The notes: generated by a model from the letters alone, not told the origin. Numbered from the stretch's first letter, positions 6,520 to 15,149 are shown. The stretch: DNA of 62,345 nt from Actinomycetes bacterium (GCA_021785935.1 JAJYOG010000009.1:1-62345), one strand, 5' to 3'. Translations and numbers: made by a program.

Positions 6520-8772
6520 TCATGGATTGATCACCAGCCTGGCATCGGCAACCCAGGCGCCGCCACCTTTCACATCGCCGCGCCGCAAACCACCGCCTTT
6601 CACATCGCCGCGCTTCACGCCACTTCTTTTCTCTTTAACAAGCAACGGATTTATGTCAAGCTCGACGATCTCAGGAAAATCAGTAACAAGTTGCGAACAC
6701 CGTCCGAGGGCATCGACGATTGCATCAATATCGGCCGGCCGCTCACCGCGGCTGCCGGACAGGAGTGAAAATGACCTGATCTCGGTAATCATGGCGCGGG
6801 CTTCAGCAGGGGCGATGGGAGCGATTCGGAAGGACACATCCTTGAGGATCTCGACATAGATCCCACCTAACCCGAACATGAGCATCGGCCCTAACTGGGG
6901 ATCACGCGCCGAGCCGATGATGACTTCGCGGGTGCCGTCAACCTGTTCCTGCACGGCGATGCCGCTTAAAAGCGCATCCGGCATGTGTGCCTTAAACGAT
7001 GCGGCGATCTCCTCGTAACCACGCCGGACGGCTGCAGCGCCGTCGATATCGGTGAGCACTCCGCCGACATCAGTCTTGTGCAAAAGTCCGGGCGAAACAG
7101 CTTTCATAACCACAGGGAAGCCAATGTCAGCGGCGATTGCAGCCGCCTCTTCCGGCGTGTGCGCCAATAACCCCCGGGGAACCTTGAACCCATATGCCTG
7201 AAATACTTCGAGGACCTGCAGGCCACCAAGCTTGAGATCGCCATCCCGGCGCGCCCGGTCGAAGATTCGGCGAACCTTGCCCCGATTAACCCGGTAGCTG
7301 CGAGGCTTGTCAAATTTATCATGACGGCGGCCGGCGTACCAGGTAAGAGCCGCCAGCGACTTAACAGCCCTTTCGGGGAAGGGAAAGTCCGGCACACCTC
7401 CGCGCCTCAGGATTTCAACGCCTGCTTCGATGTCCCTTCCACCAAGAAAACACGCAGCTACGGGAATGTCCGAAGCGCCGGCGTGCTCGACTATCGCGAC
7501 AGCCGTGCCCTCAATGTCCGTTACTGCCTGGGGAGAAACAAGCACCACAATCGAACCCACGTTCCTGTCCGCCGCGATAATTCCCAGCGCTTCGCGGAAA
7601 CGATCGGCGCCGGCATCGCCCATGAGATCGACGGGATTATAGATACCGGCCGCGGATGGGAGCACGGCGCGCAAGCGATTGATCGTCTTGCCGAAAAAAG
7701 AGGCCGGCGCCAGGCCTGCCTTCTCGCAGGCATCAGCCGCAAGAATACCGGGGCCGCCGGCGTTGGTTACTATGGCAACACCCTGGCGGCGCGGCAGTCC
7801 CTGCCGCGCCGCCAGATTCACCAGATCAAAAAATTCCTCCATGTTGGCTGCCATGATCGCATTGGTCTGCAGCACCGCGGCCCGGTAAGCCTTTTCCGAT
7901 CCCGCCAGGGATCCGGTATGCGAAGACGAGGCGCGGGCGCCGGCATCGGTCACGCCCGCCTTGAGAATGATGAAAGGTTTTTTCCTCGTCGTTAGCCTGG
8001 CTTCGCGCAGAAAGCGCTGTCCATCGGAAACCTGCTCGAGATAAGCAGCAACCACTGTGACATCACGGTCCGTTCGCCAGCCGCGCAGAAGATCAGATTC
8101 ATCGACGCCGGCCTTGTTGCCCATGCTGACAAAACGGCTGAATCCCACCAGCTCGCGTGCCGACCAATCCAGGATCGAAGTACAAAGCGCTCCCGACTGT
8201 GACATAAGGGCTACTCCGCCAGGCGCCGGCATCGAACGCGCAAAGGTGGCATTTAGATGTGATTCGCTGCAGATGAGCCCGAGGCAATTTGGCCCGAGAA
8301 GGGCCATGCTATGACGGCGCACAGCCGCGGTCAGTTTCTTCTCGAGGAGCATACCCTCCTTGCCGGTCTCGCGAAAACCGGAGCTGATGACGATGACCGC
8401 GCGCACTCCGGCACGGCCGCAATCCTCGATGACATCGGGGACCAGTGCGGCAGGAAGAGCGATAACAGCAAGATCGATCCGGTCGGAATGCGGTGTGCCA
8501 CCGGCAGCGCCACTTCCGTCAGAACGTCGCGACTGCACGCCGGACCCTTTGCCGTTGGAACCAAGCGACCGCGCAGCGGCTGCAACCGTGGGGTAGCACT
8601 TGAGCCCCAGGATACGCCGGGCATGGGGATTAACAGGAAGAATCGATCCGCGAAAACCGCCATCCTTGAGGTTTGCCAGGATGACGTGGCCGACCTTGTT
8701 CGGCTCTCGGGATGCGCCGACAACGGCGACCGAGCCGGGGAAGAACAGTGGGGTCAGGCGCCCCCCGCCCAC
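6520..8772 (-). CDS. Acetate-CoA ligase (ADP-forming), fused alpha-beta subunits
   Basis: 750 residues from a GTG at 8772. Domain order: CoA-binding (residues 8-150, SVAVVGASREPNKVGHVI), succinyl-CoA-synthetase-like domain with MSQSGALCTSILDW and the phosphohistidine region SSHTGSLAGSEKAY, then a C-terminal ATP-grasp beta domain (about 520-725, FPVVMKAVSPGLLHKTDVGG and DINPLL). It interconverts acetyl-CoA, ADP and phosphate with acetate, CoA and ATP, giving substrate-level ATP in fermenters and archaea. Two odd low-complexity segments occur: a Ser/Gly-rich insert near residue 70-95 and a duplicated KRGDVKGGG unit near the C-terminus. The start lies directly after rpmF and the end overlaps the frame of the DRTGG gene. 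Confidence 0.92.
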   Translation of the reverse strand: MGGGRLTPLFFPGSVAVVGASREPNKVGHVILANLKDGGFRGSILPVNPHARRILGLKCYPTVAAAARSLGSNGKGSGVQSRRSDGSGAAGGTPHSDRIDLAVIALPAALVPDVIEDCGRAGVRAVIVISSGFRETGKEGMLLEKKLTAAVRRHSMALLGPNCLGLICSESHLNATFARSMPAPGGVALMSQSGALCTSILDWSARELVGFSRFVSMGNKAGVDESDLLRGWRTDRDVTVVAAYLEQVSDGQRFLREARLTTRKKPFIILKAGVTDAGARASSSHTGSLAGSEKAYRAAVLQTNAIMAANMEEFFDLVNLAARQGLPRRQGVAIVTNAGGPGILAADACEKAGLAPASFFGKTINRLRAVLPSAAGIYNPVDLMGDAGADRFREALGIIAADRNVGSIVVLVSPQAVTDIEGTAVAIVEHAGASDIPVAACFLGGRDIEAGVEILRRGGVPDFPFPERAVKSLAALTWYAGRRHDKFDKPRSYRVNRGKVRRIFDRARRDGDLKLGGLQVLEVFQAYGFKVPRGLLAHTPEEAAAIAADIGFPVVMKAVSPGLLHKTDVGGVLTDIDGAAAVRRGYEEIAASFKAHMPDALLSGIAVQEQVDGTREVIIGSARDPQLGPMLMFGLGGIYVEILKDVSFRIAPIAPAEARAMITEIRSFSLLSGSRGERPADIDAIVDALGRCSQLVTDFPEIVELDINPLLVKEKRSGVKRGDVKGGGLRRGDVKGGGAWVADARLVINP
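6567..6615 (-). repeat. Short in-frame tandem duplication in the acetate-CoA ligase gene
   Basis: Two near-identical units of about 27 bases containing TTTCACATCGCCGCGC encode the repeated peptide RGDVKGGG near the C-terminus. It looks like a recent slippage duplication in a surface linker before the last strand. Confidence 0.8.
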
Positions 8773-8773
8773 A

Positions 8774-8953
8774 TTACTCCTCGAACGAGATTACTTCGCG
8801 GCCCTTGTAGGTGCCACACACCGGACAGACCCGGTGAGGCTGCTTGGGGCTATGGCACTGCGGGCAGGTATTGATCGACGGCGCAGTGAGGCTGTCATGA
8901 GCCCGGCGCTGGTCCCTGCGCGCTTTCGAAGTTTTTCTTTTGGGTACGGCCAT
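8774..8953 (-). CDS. rpmF: 50S ribosomal protein L32
   Basis: 59 residues beginning [20 protein letters not shown], the universal L32 start, followed by a four-cysteine zinc ribbon (CPQC and [12 protein letters not shown]). Length is normal. It lies immediately downstream of yceD, the usual bacterial pairing, and its TAA stop abuts the start of the acetate-CoA ligase gene (ATG or GTG within TAATGTG), suggesting cotranscription. The four intact cysteines indicate the zinc-binding (C+) form. Confidence 0.97.
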   Translation of the reverse strand: MAVPKRKTSKARRDQRRAHDSLTAPSINTCPQCHSPKQPHRVCPVCGTYKGREVISFEE

Positions 8954-9114
8954 GTTTGATTACCTTCTTTCTTATTACCAAGGATGTAGGATAGCGAAAC
9001 CCGGCTCCAAAGTAAAACGGCAGCGGAATATCATGTTCCTTCACCCGGTAACCCTCCGTCTTCACCCAAGCGGCTGCCGCCTTCAACCCGGTTGCTCCGG
9101 GCGCCGCCCGCCCG

Positions 9115-9651
9115 CTACTCCGGTTTCCACTCCTTGAGCTTGTCCCAGCGAAAATCTGCAGGCGGCTCGCAGCCGCATTCCACCTCATTGCGATTGCCAC
9201 CGCACTGAGGACAGAGCCCCTTGCATTCCGGCCGGCAGAGAATCTTCGGCGGCAAGAATTCAACAACGGCATCGCGGGCCCAATCGGATAGATTCAGAAC
9301 CCCGTCCTCCTCGTACCAGAGCGTCACCTCGTCCTCCTCGCCAAGCTCAGCCACCGGCGGCAGCTCGGCCTCGAAAAAATCCTCAACCTTCACGTCGAGG
9401 TCGAGGTCGGCCGGCTCCAGGCAGCGCCAGCAGGCTCCCTCCAGCCGGCAGGAGAACGCTATCCCGACCGTGTAACCGCGGACGACATCGGTAACCTTGA
9501 CGATTGCCGGCACAACATCAGGCGCGAAAACGTAGTCCTGCCCCGCCAGATGGATCGGCGGCAGCCAGATTTCGCGCTCAAAAATCAGGGGATTGCCAGG
9601 CTCCAGCGGCAGGGAATCAAGCTCTATGGTGGTGGGTTCGTGACCGGGCAT
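9115..9651 (-). CDS. yceD: YceD / DUF177 family protein
   Basis: 178 residues from the ATG at 9651, chosen because an AGGAG site lies 8 bases upstream; an earlier ATG at 9678 lacks one. The protein has the DUF177 core: FSCRLEGACWRCLEPADLDL, an acidic middle and the C-terminal cysteine motif CRPECKGLCPQCG. DUF177 proteins are near-universally encoded beside rpmF and have been linked to 23S rRNA accumulation and ribosome assembly; the biochemical role is unsettled. It is upstream of rpmF here, as expected. Confidence 0.92.
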   Translation of the reverse strand: MPGHEPTTIELDSLPLEPGNPLIFEREIWLPPIHLAGQDYVFAPDVVPAIVKVTDVVRGYTVGIAFSCRLEGACWRCLEPADLDLDVKVEDFFEAELPPVAELGEEDEVTLWYEEDGVLNLSDWARDAVVEFLPPKILCRPECKGLCPQCGGNRNEVECGCEPPADFRWDKLKEWKPE

Positions 9652-9808
9652 CGGAAGTCTCCTGTGATGCAGGCGCATGTGTTTGCAGCCAGATTGTTTA
9701 AAGGGGATTATTGACCGGGGCGCCGCGCGTTAAACTTCGTTTCCGGCCGCGTGGCCGGTGTTGTTGCCGGCGAGCCGCTATGCGGCGAGCCGGACCGGTG
9801 ACACAAGC

Positions 9809-10291
9809 TTACTCTTCGGCGCGAGCCTCTTCGCCCTCTTCAAGCTCTGGCTTGCCCTGCAGGCGCTCACGCCCGCGCTGAACCGCCGCCAGGAACTTGC
9901 CCAGGTTGGTCTCCAGGGTCTCCAACACCTCATCAGCGTAGTCCTCGGCGCCGAGGCGGATCTCACGCTCGCGCGCCCGCGCGTCCTCCATGATCTGGGC
10001 GGCGTTACGCTCGGCCATCTTCACGACTTCTTCCTCTGAGACCAGCCGCTCTGCCTGCTCGTTGGCCTCCTTGACGATACGGTCACTCTCGGTCTTGGCC
10101 TCCGCGAGCATTTCCTGGCGCTCCTTGACGATCCAGCGGGCCTGCTTGATCTCTTCCGGGATGGTCGTACGCATCTGATCGAGGATGTCGTAAATTTCCT
10201 CACGGTCAATCATGACCTTGTCGGTCATCGGCATCGGCCGGGCGTTATTCACTATTTCATCAAGCTTGTCTATCAGTACCAGTACGTCCAC
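9809..10291 (-). CDS. Coiled-coil protein, SepIVA/DivIVA-like
   Basis: 160 residues, almost entirely charged heptad-like helix (about 30-125: KQARWIVKERQEMLAEAKTE, then further EAN/AER repeats), resembling DivIVA, ATP synthase subunit b and the actinobacterial cell-division protein SepIVA. In mycobacteria SepIVA is likewise encoded near yceD, and coaD, rsmD and recG cluster in the same general region; I infer orthology from context and composition. The likely role is scaffolding at the septum or growing pole. It starts with MDVLVLIDKLDEIVNNARPM, typical of this actinobacterial group. The acidic tail after residue 140 is variable. Confidence 0.75.
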   Translation of the reverse strand: MDVLVLIDKLDEIVNNARPMPMTDKVMIDREEIYDILDQMRTTIPEEIKQARWIVKERQEMLAEAKTESDRIVKEANEQAERLVSEEEVVKMAERNAAQIMEDARAREREIRLGAEDYADEVLETLETNLGKFLAAVQRGRERLQGKPELEEGEEARAEE

Positions 10292-10342
10292 TTTTGCCTC
10301 CAGTGTTCCTGGTTTTTGTTTACGCGCCTAAGGCGCTGTTCT

Positions 10343-10840
10343 CTATTTCAATAACTCGGCAAAGCGCCTGGCCACCGCTACGGGCACCAAATCGTCCACC
10401 TTGCCGCCAAATCTTGCTACCTCTTTGACCCCGCTTGAACTCAGGAAGCTATATTCAGGCGATGCCATCAGATAAACAGTTTCTAGGTCCGGAGCCAGTT
10501 TCCTGTTCAGTTGCGCCATCTGAAACTCGTACTCAAAGTCGCTGATGGCCCTTAGCCCCTTAACCAGAGCCTTCGCGCCCCATTTGTGCGCGAAGTCCAC
10601 CAGCAGTGTATCAAAAAGATCAACCTCGATATTACCCAGTTCCCCGGAAAGAGAGTCCTTGAGGAAGAAAACGCGCTCCTCGGCGCTGAACATGGTGTCC
10701 TTGCGGGGAGACGAGGCAACGACACCGACGACAACGCGCTCGAAAAGCTCCGAGGCCCGCCGGATGATATCCAGGTGACCCTCTGTAACCGGGTCGTAGG
10801 TCCCGGGGCAGACAGCGATGGTTTTTGCAAGATCAGTCAT
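10343..10840 (-). CDS. coaD: Phosphopantetheine adenylyltransferase
   Basis: 165 residues, standard length. It transfers AMP from ATP to 4'-phosphopantetheine, the penultimate step of coenzyme A synthesis. Visible motifs are CPGTYDPVTEGHLDIIRRAS (nucleotide-binding TxGH-type site; most family members read PGSFDP), VKGLRAISDFEYEFQMAQLN and the C-terminal SPEYSFLSSSGVKEVARFGG. It follows rsmD by 17 bases in the same direction, the common bacterial rsmD-coaD pair. Confidence 0.96.
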   Translation of the reverse strand: MTDLAKTIAVCPGTYDPVTEGHLDIIRRASELFERVVVGVVASSPRKDTMFSAEERVFFLKDSLSGELGNIEVDLFDTLLVDFAHKWGAKALVKGLRAISDFEYEFQMAQLNRKLAPDLETVYLMASPEYSFLSSSGVKEVARFGGKVDDLVPVAVARRFAELLK

Positions 10841-10857
10841 TGTTTGGTCTAAAGGAT

Positions 10858-11418
10858 TTATACATCGGATTGAGCCTCGTCCATGGCTGACTGGAATATT
10901 CTGATCCGCGTATCGCCATAGACCCTGTCGACAACCAGTTCGAAAGGCAGGGAAATTTCCTCGCGGGAGCCGCTTTCGATAATAACCCGCCCTCCGGGCG
11001 CGATTATACCAGGAAGCCGCCGCTGCAGCTCCGGCTCGATAACGCGGTGCATTCTATAGGGAGGGTCAACAAAAATCAAATCATAGCGGCGCTGCTTTTT
11101 GGCTGCATCTTTAAGTATTACCAGGTAATCACGCTGCACTGCGCGGGCATTTTCCAGTTTCAGCTTTGTTATATTCTTACGGATGGCTGCCAGCGACGTG
11201 GCGGCGCTGTCCGCCAGCAGCGCCTCGCCGGCGCCACGGCTGAGCGCCTCCAGTCCGAGAGCGCCGCTGCCGGCGAAAAGATCGAGCACCGTGAAGCCGG
11301 ATACATCCCCGAGGATGTTGAAGATGGCGCCGCGCACCTTGTCGGCGGTCGGCCGGGTACGTCCACCCCTGGGAGCGGCTATTGTCGTGCCTTTGCATGT
11401 CCCGGCGATTATTCGCAT
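10858..11418 (-). CDS. rsmD: 16S rRNA (guanine(966)-N(2))-methyltransferase
   Basis: 186 residues with the RsmD hallmarks: N-terminal MRIIAGTCKGTTIAAPRG, RPTADKVRGAIFNIL, the SAM-binding VLDLFAGSGALGLEALSRGA and catalytic DPPY (LIFVDPPYR). It methylates N2 of G966 in 16S rRNA during small-subunit assembly. Its leader is unusual: a perfect tandem duplication of 32 bases begins 10 bases before the start codon, so the ribosome binding region lies inside repeat-derived sequence and no clear Shine-Dalgarno is visible. Confidence 0.95.
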   Translation of the reverse strand: MRIIAGTCKGTTIAAPRGGRTRPTADKVRGAIFNILGDVSGFTVLDLFAGSGALGLEALSRGAGEALLADSAATSLAAIRKNITKLKLENARAVQRDYLVILKDAAKKQRRYDLIFVDPPYRMHRVIEPELQRRLPGIIAPGGRVIIESGSREEISLPFELVVDRVYGDTRIRIFQSAMDEAQSDV

Positions 11419-11427
11419 AACTTCAGA

Positions 11428-11491
11428 ACTTCAGGGACGTACGTTTCCTATGTTTCCTAACTTCAGGGACGTACGTTTCCTATGTTTCCTA
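11428..11491. repeat. Perfect tandem duplication, 2 x 32 bp
   Basis: Two head-to-tail identical 32-base units (11428-11459 and 11460-11491), each containing CAGGGACGTACGTTTCCTAT. The core GGGACGTACGTTTCC includes the palindrome ACGTACGT overlapped with its flanks. A partial third copy of the TTTCCTA end follows. The motif resembles REP-type dispersed repeats. It fills the space between recG and rsmD. Confidence 0.9.
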
Positions 11492-11526
11492 GTTTCCTAT
11501 TGTTCCCTCAATTTCCAATTTCCGCT

Positions 11527-13692
11527 TCATACCCGGTCCAGCCATTTCACCGAATCACCGAAAACCCGGCGGATTTCATCTTTGAGAAGCGCATTTTCGG
11601 GCTTCCCCAGCTCTGGATCAGCCGCAACGAGGCCTTCCGCCTTTCGCCGCGCCATCTTGAGCACCTCCAGATCGCGGATGAGCCGGGCAAGTCTCAGGTC
11701 GGGAAGCCCGGACTGGCGCGTGCCGAACAACTGGCCCTCGCCCCGAATCTCCAGATCGATATCGGCCAGCGCGAAGCCATCCGCGGTTGTCGTCATGGCC
11801 TCGAGCCGCCGTTCGGCTTGCTCCGTACGTGGATCGCCAAAAAGCAGGCAAAAGGACTCGTGGAGCCCCCGCCCCACACGCCCGCGCAACTGATGCAGCT
11901 GCGCCAGCCCGAAACGATCAGCCTCCTCCACTACCATCACGGTGGCGTTGGGCACGTCTACCCCGACTTCTACCACAGTCGTGGTCACCAGCACCTGCGT
12001 ATCGCCGGCCGCGAAAAGCCGCATAGCCTCCTGCTTGGACGCCACCGGCAACTGTCCGTGTAACAGCCCTACCCGGTAACCCCTGAACTCGGTCGCCGCC
12101 AGGCGTTCGGCCTCACCCTCCACCGCCTTTACCTCCACCGCCTCCGACTCCTCGATCAAGGGACAGACAACATAGCACTGCCTGCCGGCATCGAGCTGCT
12201 CACGGATGAAACCATAAGCCCCAGCGCGCTTGGCCTCAGGCACTAACCATGTCTTTATGCGCCGGCGGCCAGACGGCATTGATTCAATCACACTCACATC
12301 AAGGTCCCCGTAGAGCGTCAGCGCCAGGGTACGCGGAATCGGCGTCGCCGTCATGTGCAGCACGTGCGGGGTGACACCGTGCCGCGTAGCCTTCACGGCC
12401 AGCTCTTCGCGCTGCTCGACGCCAAACCGGTGCTGCTCGTCGACAACCACCACTGCCAGCCGCCTGAAATCGACATCCCCCTGGATGAGGGCATGAGTGC
12501 CAATAGCGATGTCGATAGAGCCATCCGCCAGGCCTTGCAGCAGCTCGGCCCGCTCAACGCCCTTGAGCCTGCTCGATAGAAGAGCCAGACGCATTCCGGA
12601 TCCCAGAAGCATCTGTTCCAGACTGAAATAATGTTGCTCTGCCAGAACTTCGGTGGGCGCCATCAACGCCGCCTGCCGGCCGTCCTCAACCGCACGGAGC
12701 ATGGTATAAACAGCAACGACTGTCTTCCCCGAGCCGACATCGCCCTGAAGCAGCCGTTGCATCGGCGCGGCTTTTTGCAAATCGCCTGAAATCTCTTTGC
12801 AAACACTTTTCTGATCAGAAGTCAAAGAAAAAGGAAGCCCGCGGATGAAATCACAGGTAAGCCGGCCTGCCGCGCCTAACGCCGCGCCTCGGCGCTCCTT
12901 CTCAAAGTGCCGCCGGTGCGAGAGCAGCCCCACCTGCATCAGGTACAGCTCCTCAAAAATAAGCCGCCGCTCAGCCAGCTTGAATTCGTCAAGCGTTCGC
13001 GGAAAGTGCATTGCGTCTATGGCGTCCGCACGCCACGGTAAACCGAGCTCGGCCCGCAGTGACGACGCCAGTGGGTCGGCCAGCTGCGCCATCAGCGGCC
13101 GCATCATCCCCAACCAGCCGCGCAGCCTTTTTACAGAAATCTTTTCCGTGGTGGGATAAACGGGAACGTAGCCAAGTGTATGCAAGCCACCCGACTGCTT
13201 GCCCAGGAGTTCATGGCTGCGCACTTTGAAAACACCGGTGCCGCCCTCATAGGTCCCGCGCAAAATCAGCTCATCACCCGATGTTAATTGACCCGCCAGG
13301 TAATCCTGGTTATACCAGACCGCCTCCATGTAGCCGGTTCCGTCCCTGACCATCGACTTTACCAGACGCAGATTGCGCCGGCGCGTCTGTAGGAGCGCCA
13401 CCTTTTCCACGCGGCAACGAACGGTGGCTTCCTCACCCCACTTGAGCTTGCCGATCTCTTTTTGCACCGTAAAGTCTTCATGACGATGGGGGAAATGAAA
13501 GAGCAGGTCACCGAGGGTTTGCAGCCCGAGCTTGTGCGCCGCGGTGGCCAGCGCCGGACCGACTCCAGGCAGCGTGATCAAGGGATCGCCAAGTTCTCGA
13601 GGATTGAAACCAGACTTGGAGGTTCGGGGGAGTTTCCTGATTTGAAGTGGGGCCATCCCGGCAAAAACAGTTAGACACCGGGCTTTGGTCAT
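11527..13692 (-). CDS. recG: ATP-dependent DNA helicase RecG
   Basis: 721 residues from the ATG at 13692, which has AGGAG 6 bases upstream; the frame opens at 13836 but that would overlap the divergent rpmB promoter. N-terminal wedge/OB domain (ITLPGVGPALATAAHKLGLQ, then FPHRHEDF), Walker A LLQGDVGSGKTVVAVYT, DEQH box VVVDEQHRFGVEQRE, motif III HMTATPIPRTLALTLYGDLD and motif VI QLRGRVGRG. RecG remodels stalled replication forks and Holliday junctions. It begins the leftward core cluster recG-rsmD-coaD. Confidence 0.96.
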   Translation of the reverse strand: MTKARCLTVFAGMAPLQIRKLPRTSKSGFNPRELGDPLITLPGVGPALATAAHKLGLQTLGDLLFHFPHRHEDFTVQKEIGKLKWGEEATVRCRVEKVALLQTRRRNLRLVKSMVRDGTGYMEAVWYNQDYLAGQLTSGDELILRGTYEGGTGVFKVRSHELLGKQSGGLHTLGYVPVYPTTEKISVKRLRGWLGMMRPLMAQLADPLASSLRAELGLPWRADAIDAMHFPRTLDEFKLAERRLIFEELYLMQVGLLSHRRHFEKERRGAALGAAGRLTCDFIRGLPFSLTSDQKSVCKEISGDLQKAAPMQRLLQGDVGSGKTVVAVYTMLRAVEDGRQAALMAPTEVLAEQHYFSLEQMLLGSGMRLALLSSRLKGVERAELLQGLADGSIDIAIGTHALIQGDVDFRRLAVVVVDEQHRFGVEQREELAVKATRHGVTPHVLHMTATPIPRTLALTLYGDLDVSVIESMPSGRRRIKTWLVPEAKRAGAYGFIREQLDAGRQCYVVCPLIEESEAVEVKAVEGEAERLAATEFRGYRVGLLHGQLPVASKQEAMRLFAAGDTQVLVTTTVVEVGVDVPNATVMVVEEADRFGLAQLHQLRGRVGRGLHESFCLLFGDPRTEQAERRLEAMTTTADGFALADIDLEIRGEGQLFGTRQSGLPDLRLARLIRDLEVLKMARRKAEGLVAADPELGKPENALLKDEIRRVFGDSVKWLDRV

Positions 13693-13704
13693 GGCCTCTC
13701 CTTC

Positions 13705-13733
13705 TTGCAATTCCGGAGCGGCTATAGCATAAT
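13705..13733 (+). promoter_or_regulatory. Promoter of rpmB
   Basis: TTGCAA (13705-13710), 17-base spacer, CATAAT (13728-13733), predicting a start near 13740. The leader is about 68 bases and ends with the AAGGA site of rpmB. Confidence 0.55.
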
Positions 13734-13807
13734 AACGCCTTGTGTAAAAAGCAAGGAGTGAGCGTGCGCCACAAACGGCGCCGCCGCCGGTGAAGCAAGG
13801 AACCCAG

Positions 13808-14023
13808 ATGTCAAAAGTGTGTACAGTTTGCGGCAAGAAACCCGGTTATGGCAATAACCGCAGTCACTCCAACCGGGCAACCCGGCGCCGCTTCAATCCG
13901 AATCTGCAGAAAATCCGTATCGTTCAGAACGGTTCGCCGACTCGTGCCTACGTCTGTGCCAAGTGTATTAGCGCCGGCAAGGTGCAAAAGGTGGTTGTCA
14001 ACAAGCCGGCACAGACGGCCTAA
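13808..14023 (+). CDS. rpmB: 50S ribosomal protein L28
   Basis: 71 residues starting [20 protein letters not shown], with a second CAKC pair at residues 51-54 completing a zinc knuckle (C+ form), and the conserved segment [13 protein letters not shown]. An AAGGA site 7 bases before the ATG at 13808 fixes the start; an upstream in-frame ATG at 13790 has no support. Divergent from recG, monocistronic, with its own promoter and terminator. Confidence 0.97.
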   Translation: MSKVCTVCGKKPGYGNNRSHSNRATRRRFNPNLQKIRIVQNGSPTRAYVCAKCISAGKVQKVVVNKPAQTA

Positions 14024-14053
14024 CCGCACCCGCCAAAGTCAATATTGTAAGCC

Positions 14054-14080
14054 AAGCCCCCGCAAGGGGGCTTTTATTAT
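14054..14080 (+). terminator. Intrinsic terminator of rpmB
   Basis: AAGCCCCC / GGGGGCTT stem with a GCAA tetraloop followed by TTTATTAT. Confidence 0.9.
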
Positions 14081-14206
14081 GCCAGAATCAGGATTTTCCC
14101 CCATAACAAATTTTGTGGTTCAGGTCTACATAAACCCTCCCCGAGGCCGACTTTATTTATAAGAAATGCCATCCCGGCAAGTTCGAATCTCGAAAAGGAG
14201 AAAACA

Positions 14207-14599
14207 ATGGAAGTTTCAACAACTTTTTCTGGCGGCGCCTTAGTGGCCTTGTTCCTTGTCTCGATCGCTGTATACGTGTATTACGCTTATTCGTTGATGA
14301 CAATCGCGCACAAGACCGGAACCGAAAGCGCCTGGATGGCCTGGATTCCCATCCTGAATGTTTTGCTCATGTGCAAGGTAGCGGATAAGCCCTGGTGGTG
14401 GCTGCTGGTAATCATGTTTATCCCCTTTGTGAACCTGGTCCTGACGATCCTGCTCTGGATGAGGATTGCCGAGGTCAGGGGATTCCCAAGCTGGTGGGGG
14501 ATCCTGATGCTCGTGCCAGTCGTCAACTTTATCGTTCCCGGATACCTGGCGTTCGCAGAGCCGCACGGGATGCCGACAGGCCGGCCGATTCATCACTGA
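14207..14599 (+). CDS. DUF5684 small membrane protein, paralogue 1
   Basis: 130 residues with about four hydrophobic helices (near 8-30, 42-58, 62-85 and 97-117) and conserved DUF5684 features: SLMTIAHKTGTESAWMAWIP, DKPWWWLLV, LWMRIAEVRGFPSWWGIL and a GYLAFAEP end. A GGAG site precedes the ATG by 6 bases. The function of the family is unknown; it is usually found in actinobacterial and Gram-positive envelope contexts. It is followed by its own terminator and by a second copy. Confidence 0.82.
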   Translation: MEVSTTFSGGALVALFLVSIAVYVYYAYSLMTIAHKTGTESAWMAWIPILNVLLMCKVADKPWWWLLVIMFIPFVNLVLTILLWMRIAEVRGFPSWWGILMLVPVVNFIVPGYLAFAEPHGMPTGRPIHH

Positions 14600-14626
14600 C
14601 GGAAGTACGCCAACACGCAATAATGA

Positions 14627-14654
14627 GAGACCCCCTTCGGGGGGTTTCTTTTTT
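14627..14654 (+). terminator. Intrinsic terminator after DUF5684 copy 1
   Basis: GAGACCCCC / GGGGGTTTC stem with a TTCG tetraloop, then six T. Confidence 0.93.
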
Positions 14655-14730
14655 GCTGGAGTGCGGCAGGTAAACTGCATCGTACTGCGAAAATAAGAGT
14701 AGCTTTACCATATTATTACCTTCAAAGATC

Positions 14731-15090
14731 GTGAGAGGAGTATTTATGAATGTTTTTGTCTCAGGTGCGCCGGCCCTCATCATCGACCTTGCCATTTACG
14801 CTTACTTCGCATTCGCGCTGATGACCATCGCCAACAAGCTCGATGCTGAGAACAGTTGGTGGGCGTGGGTCCCGATCCTTAATATCATTCTGATGTTAAA
14901 AATCGCGGATAAGCCCATCTGGTGGTTGATCCTGTTTATCATCCCCATCGTTAATATTATCATCGCAATCGTCATCTGGATGCGCATCGCCGAACTGCGC
15001 GGCTTCCCCAACTGGTGGGGAATCCTGCTCATCGTTCCCATTGTTAACCTGATCGTGCCCGGCTATCTCGCTTTTGCCGAGCCCTCCTGA
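14731..15090 (+). CDS. DUF5684 small membrane protein, paralogue 2
   Basis: 119 residues closely similar to the preceding protein across the same four helices ([53 protein letters not shown]). It has an independent leader with GAGAGGAG before the start and is bounded by terminators on both sides, so the two copies are transcribed separately. It is probably a tandem duplication that has diverged mainly at the N-terminus. Confidence 0.82.
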   Translation: MRGVFMNVFVSGAPALIIDLAIYAYFAFALMTIANKLDAENSWWAWVPILNIILMLKIADKPIWWLILFIIPIVNIIIAIVIWMRIAELRGFPNWWGILLIVPIVNLIVPGYLAFAEPS

Positions 15091-15116
15091 CCAGACAATC
15101 TGTTCTTAATTGAATT

Positions 15117-15149
15117 GAGGCGAAACCCCCCTCCGGGGGGTTTCGCCTC
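15117..15149. terminator. Long bidirectional hairpin after DUF5684 copy 2
   Basis: A perfect 15-bp stem (GAGGCGAAACCCCCC and its complement) with a TCC loop. The A/T pairs within the stem can serve as a T-run in either direction; it could terminate copy 2 rightward and any leftward transcript of the DUF488 stump. Confidence 0.85.

Noticed and set aside
9740-9808. Direct repeat GGCGAGCCG around a GCCGC/GCGGC hairpin downstream of the coiled-coil gene
   Set aside because: The stem is only 5 bp and no T run follows; not enough to call a terminator.
13693-13836. 48-codon N-terminal extension of RecG
   Set aside because: It would cover the rpmB promoter and has no ribosome binding site; the ATG at 13692 has AGGAG at good spacing.
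14170-14200. GTTCGAATCTC resembling a tRNA T-loop before the first DUF5684 gene
   Set aside because: No acceptor or anticodon stems can be formed around it and no CCA end follows; a chance match.
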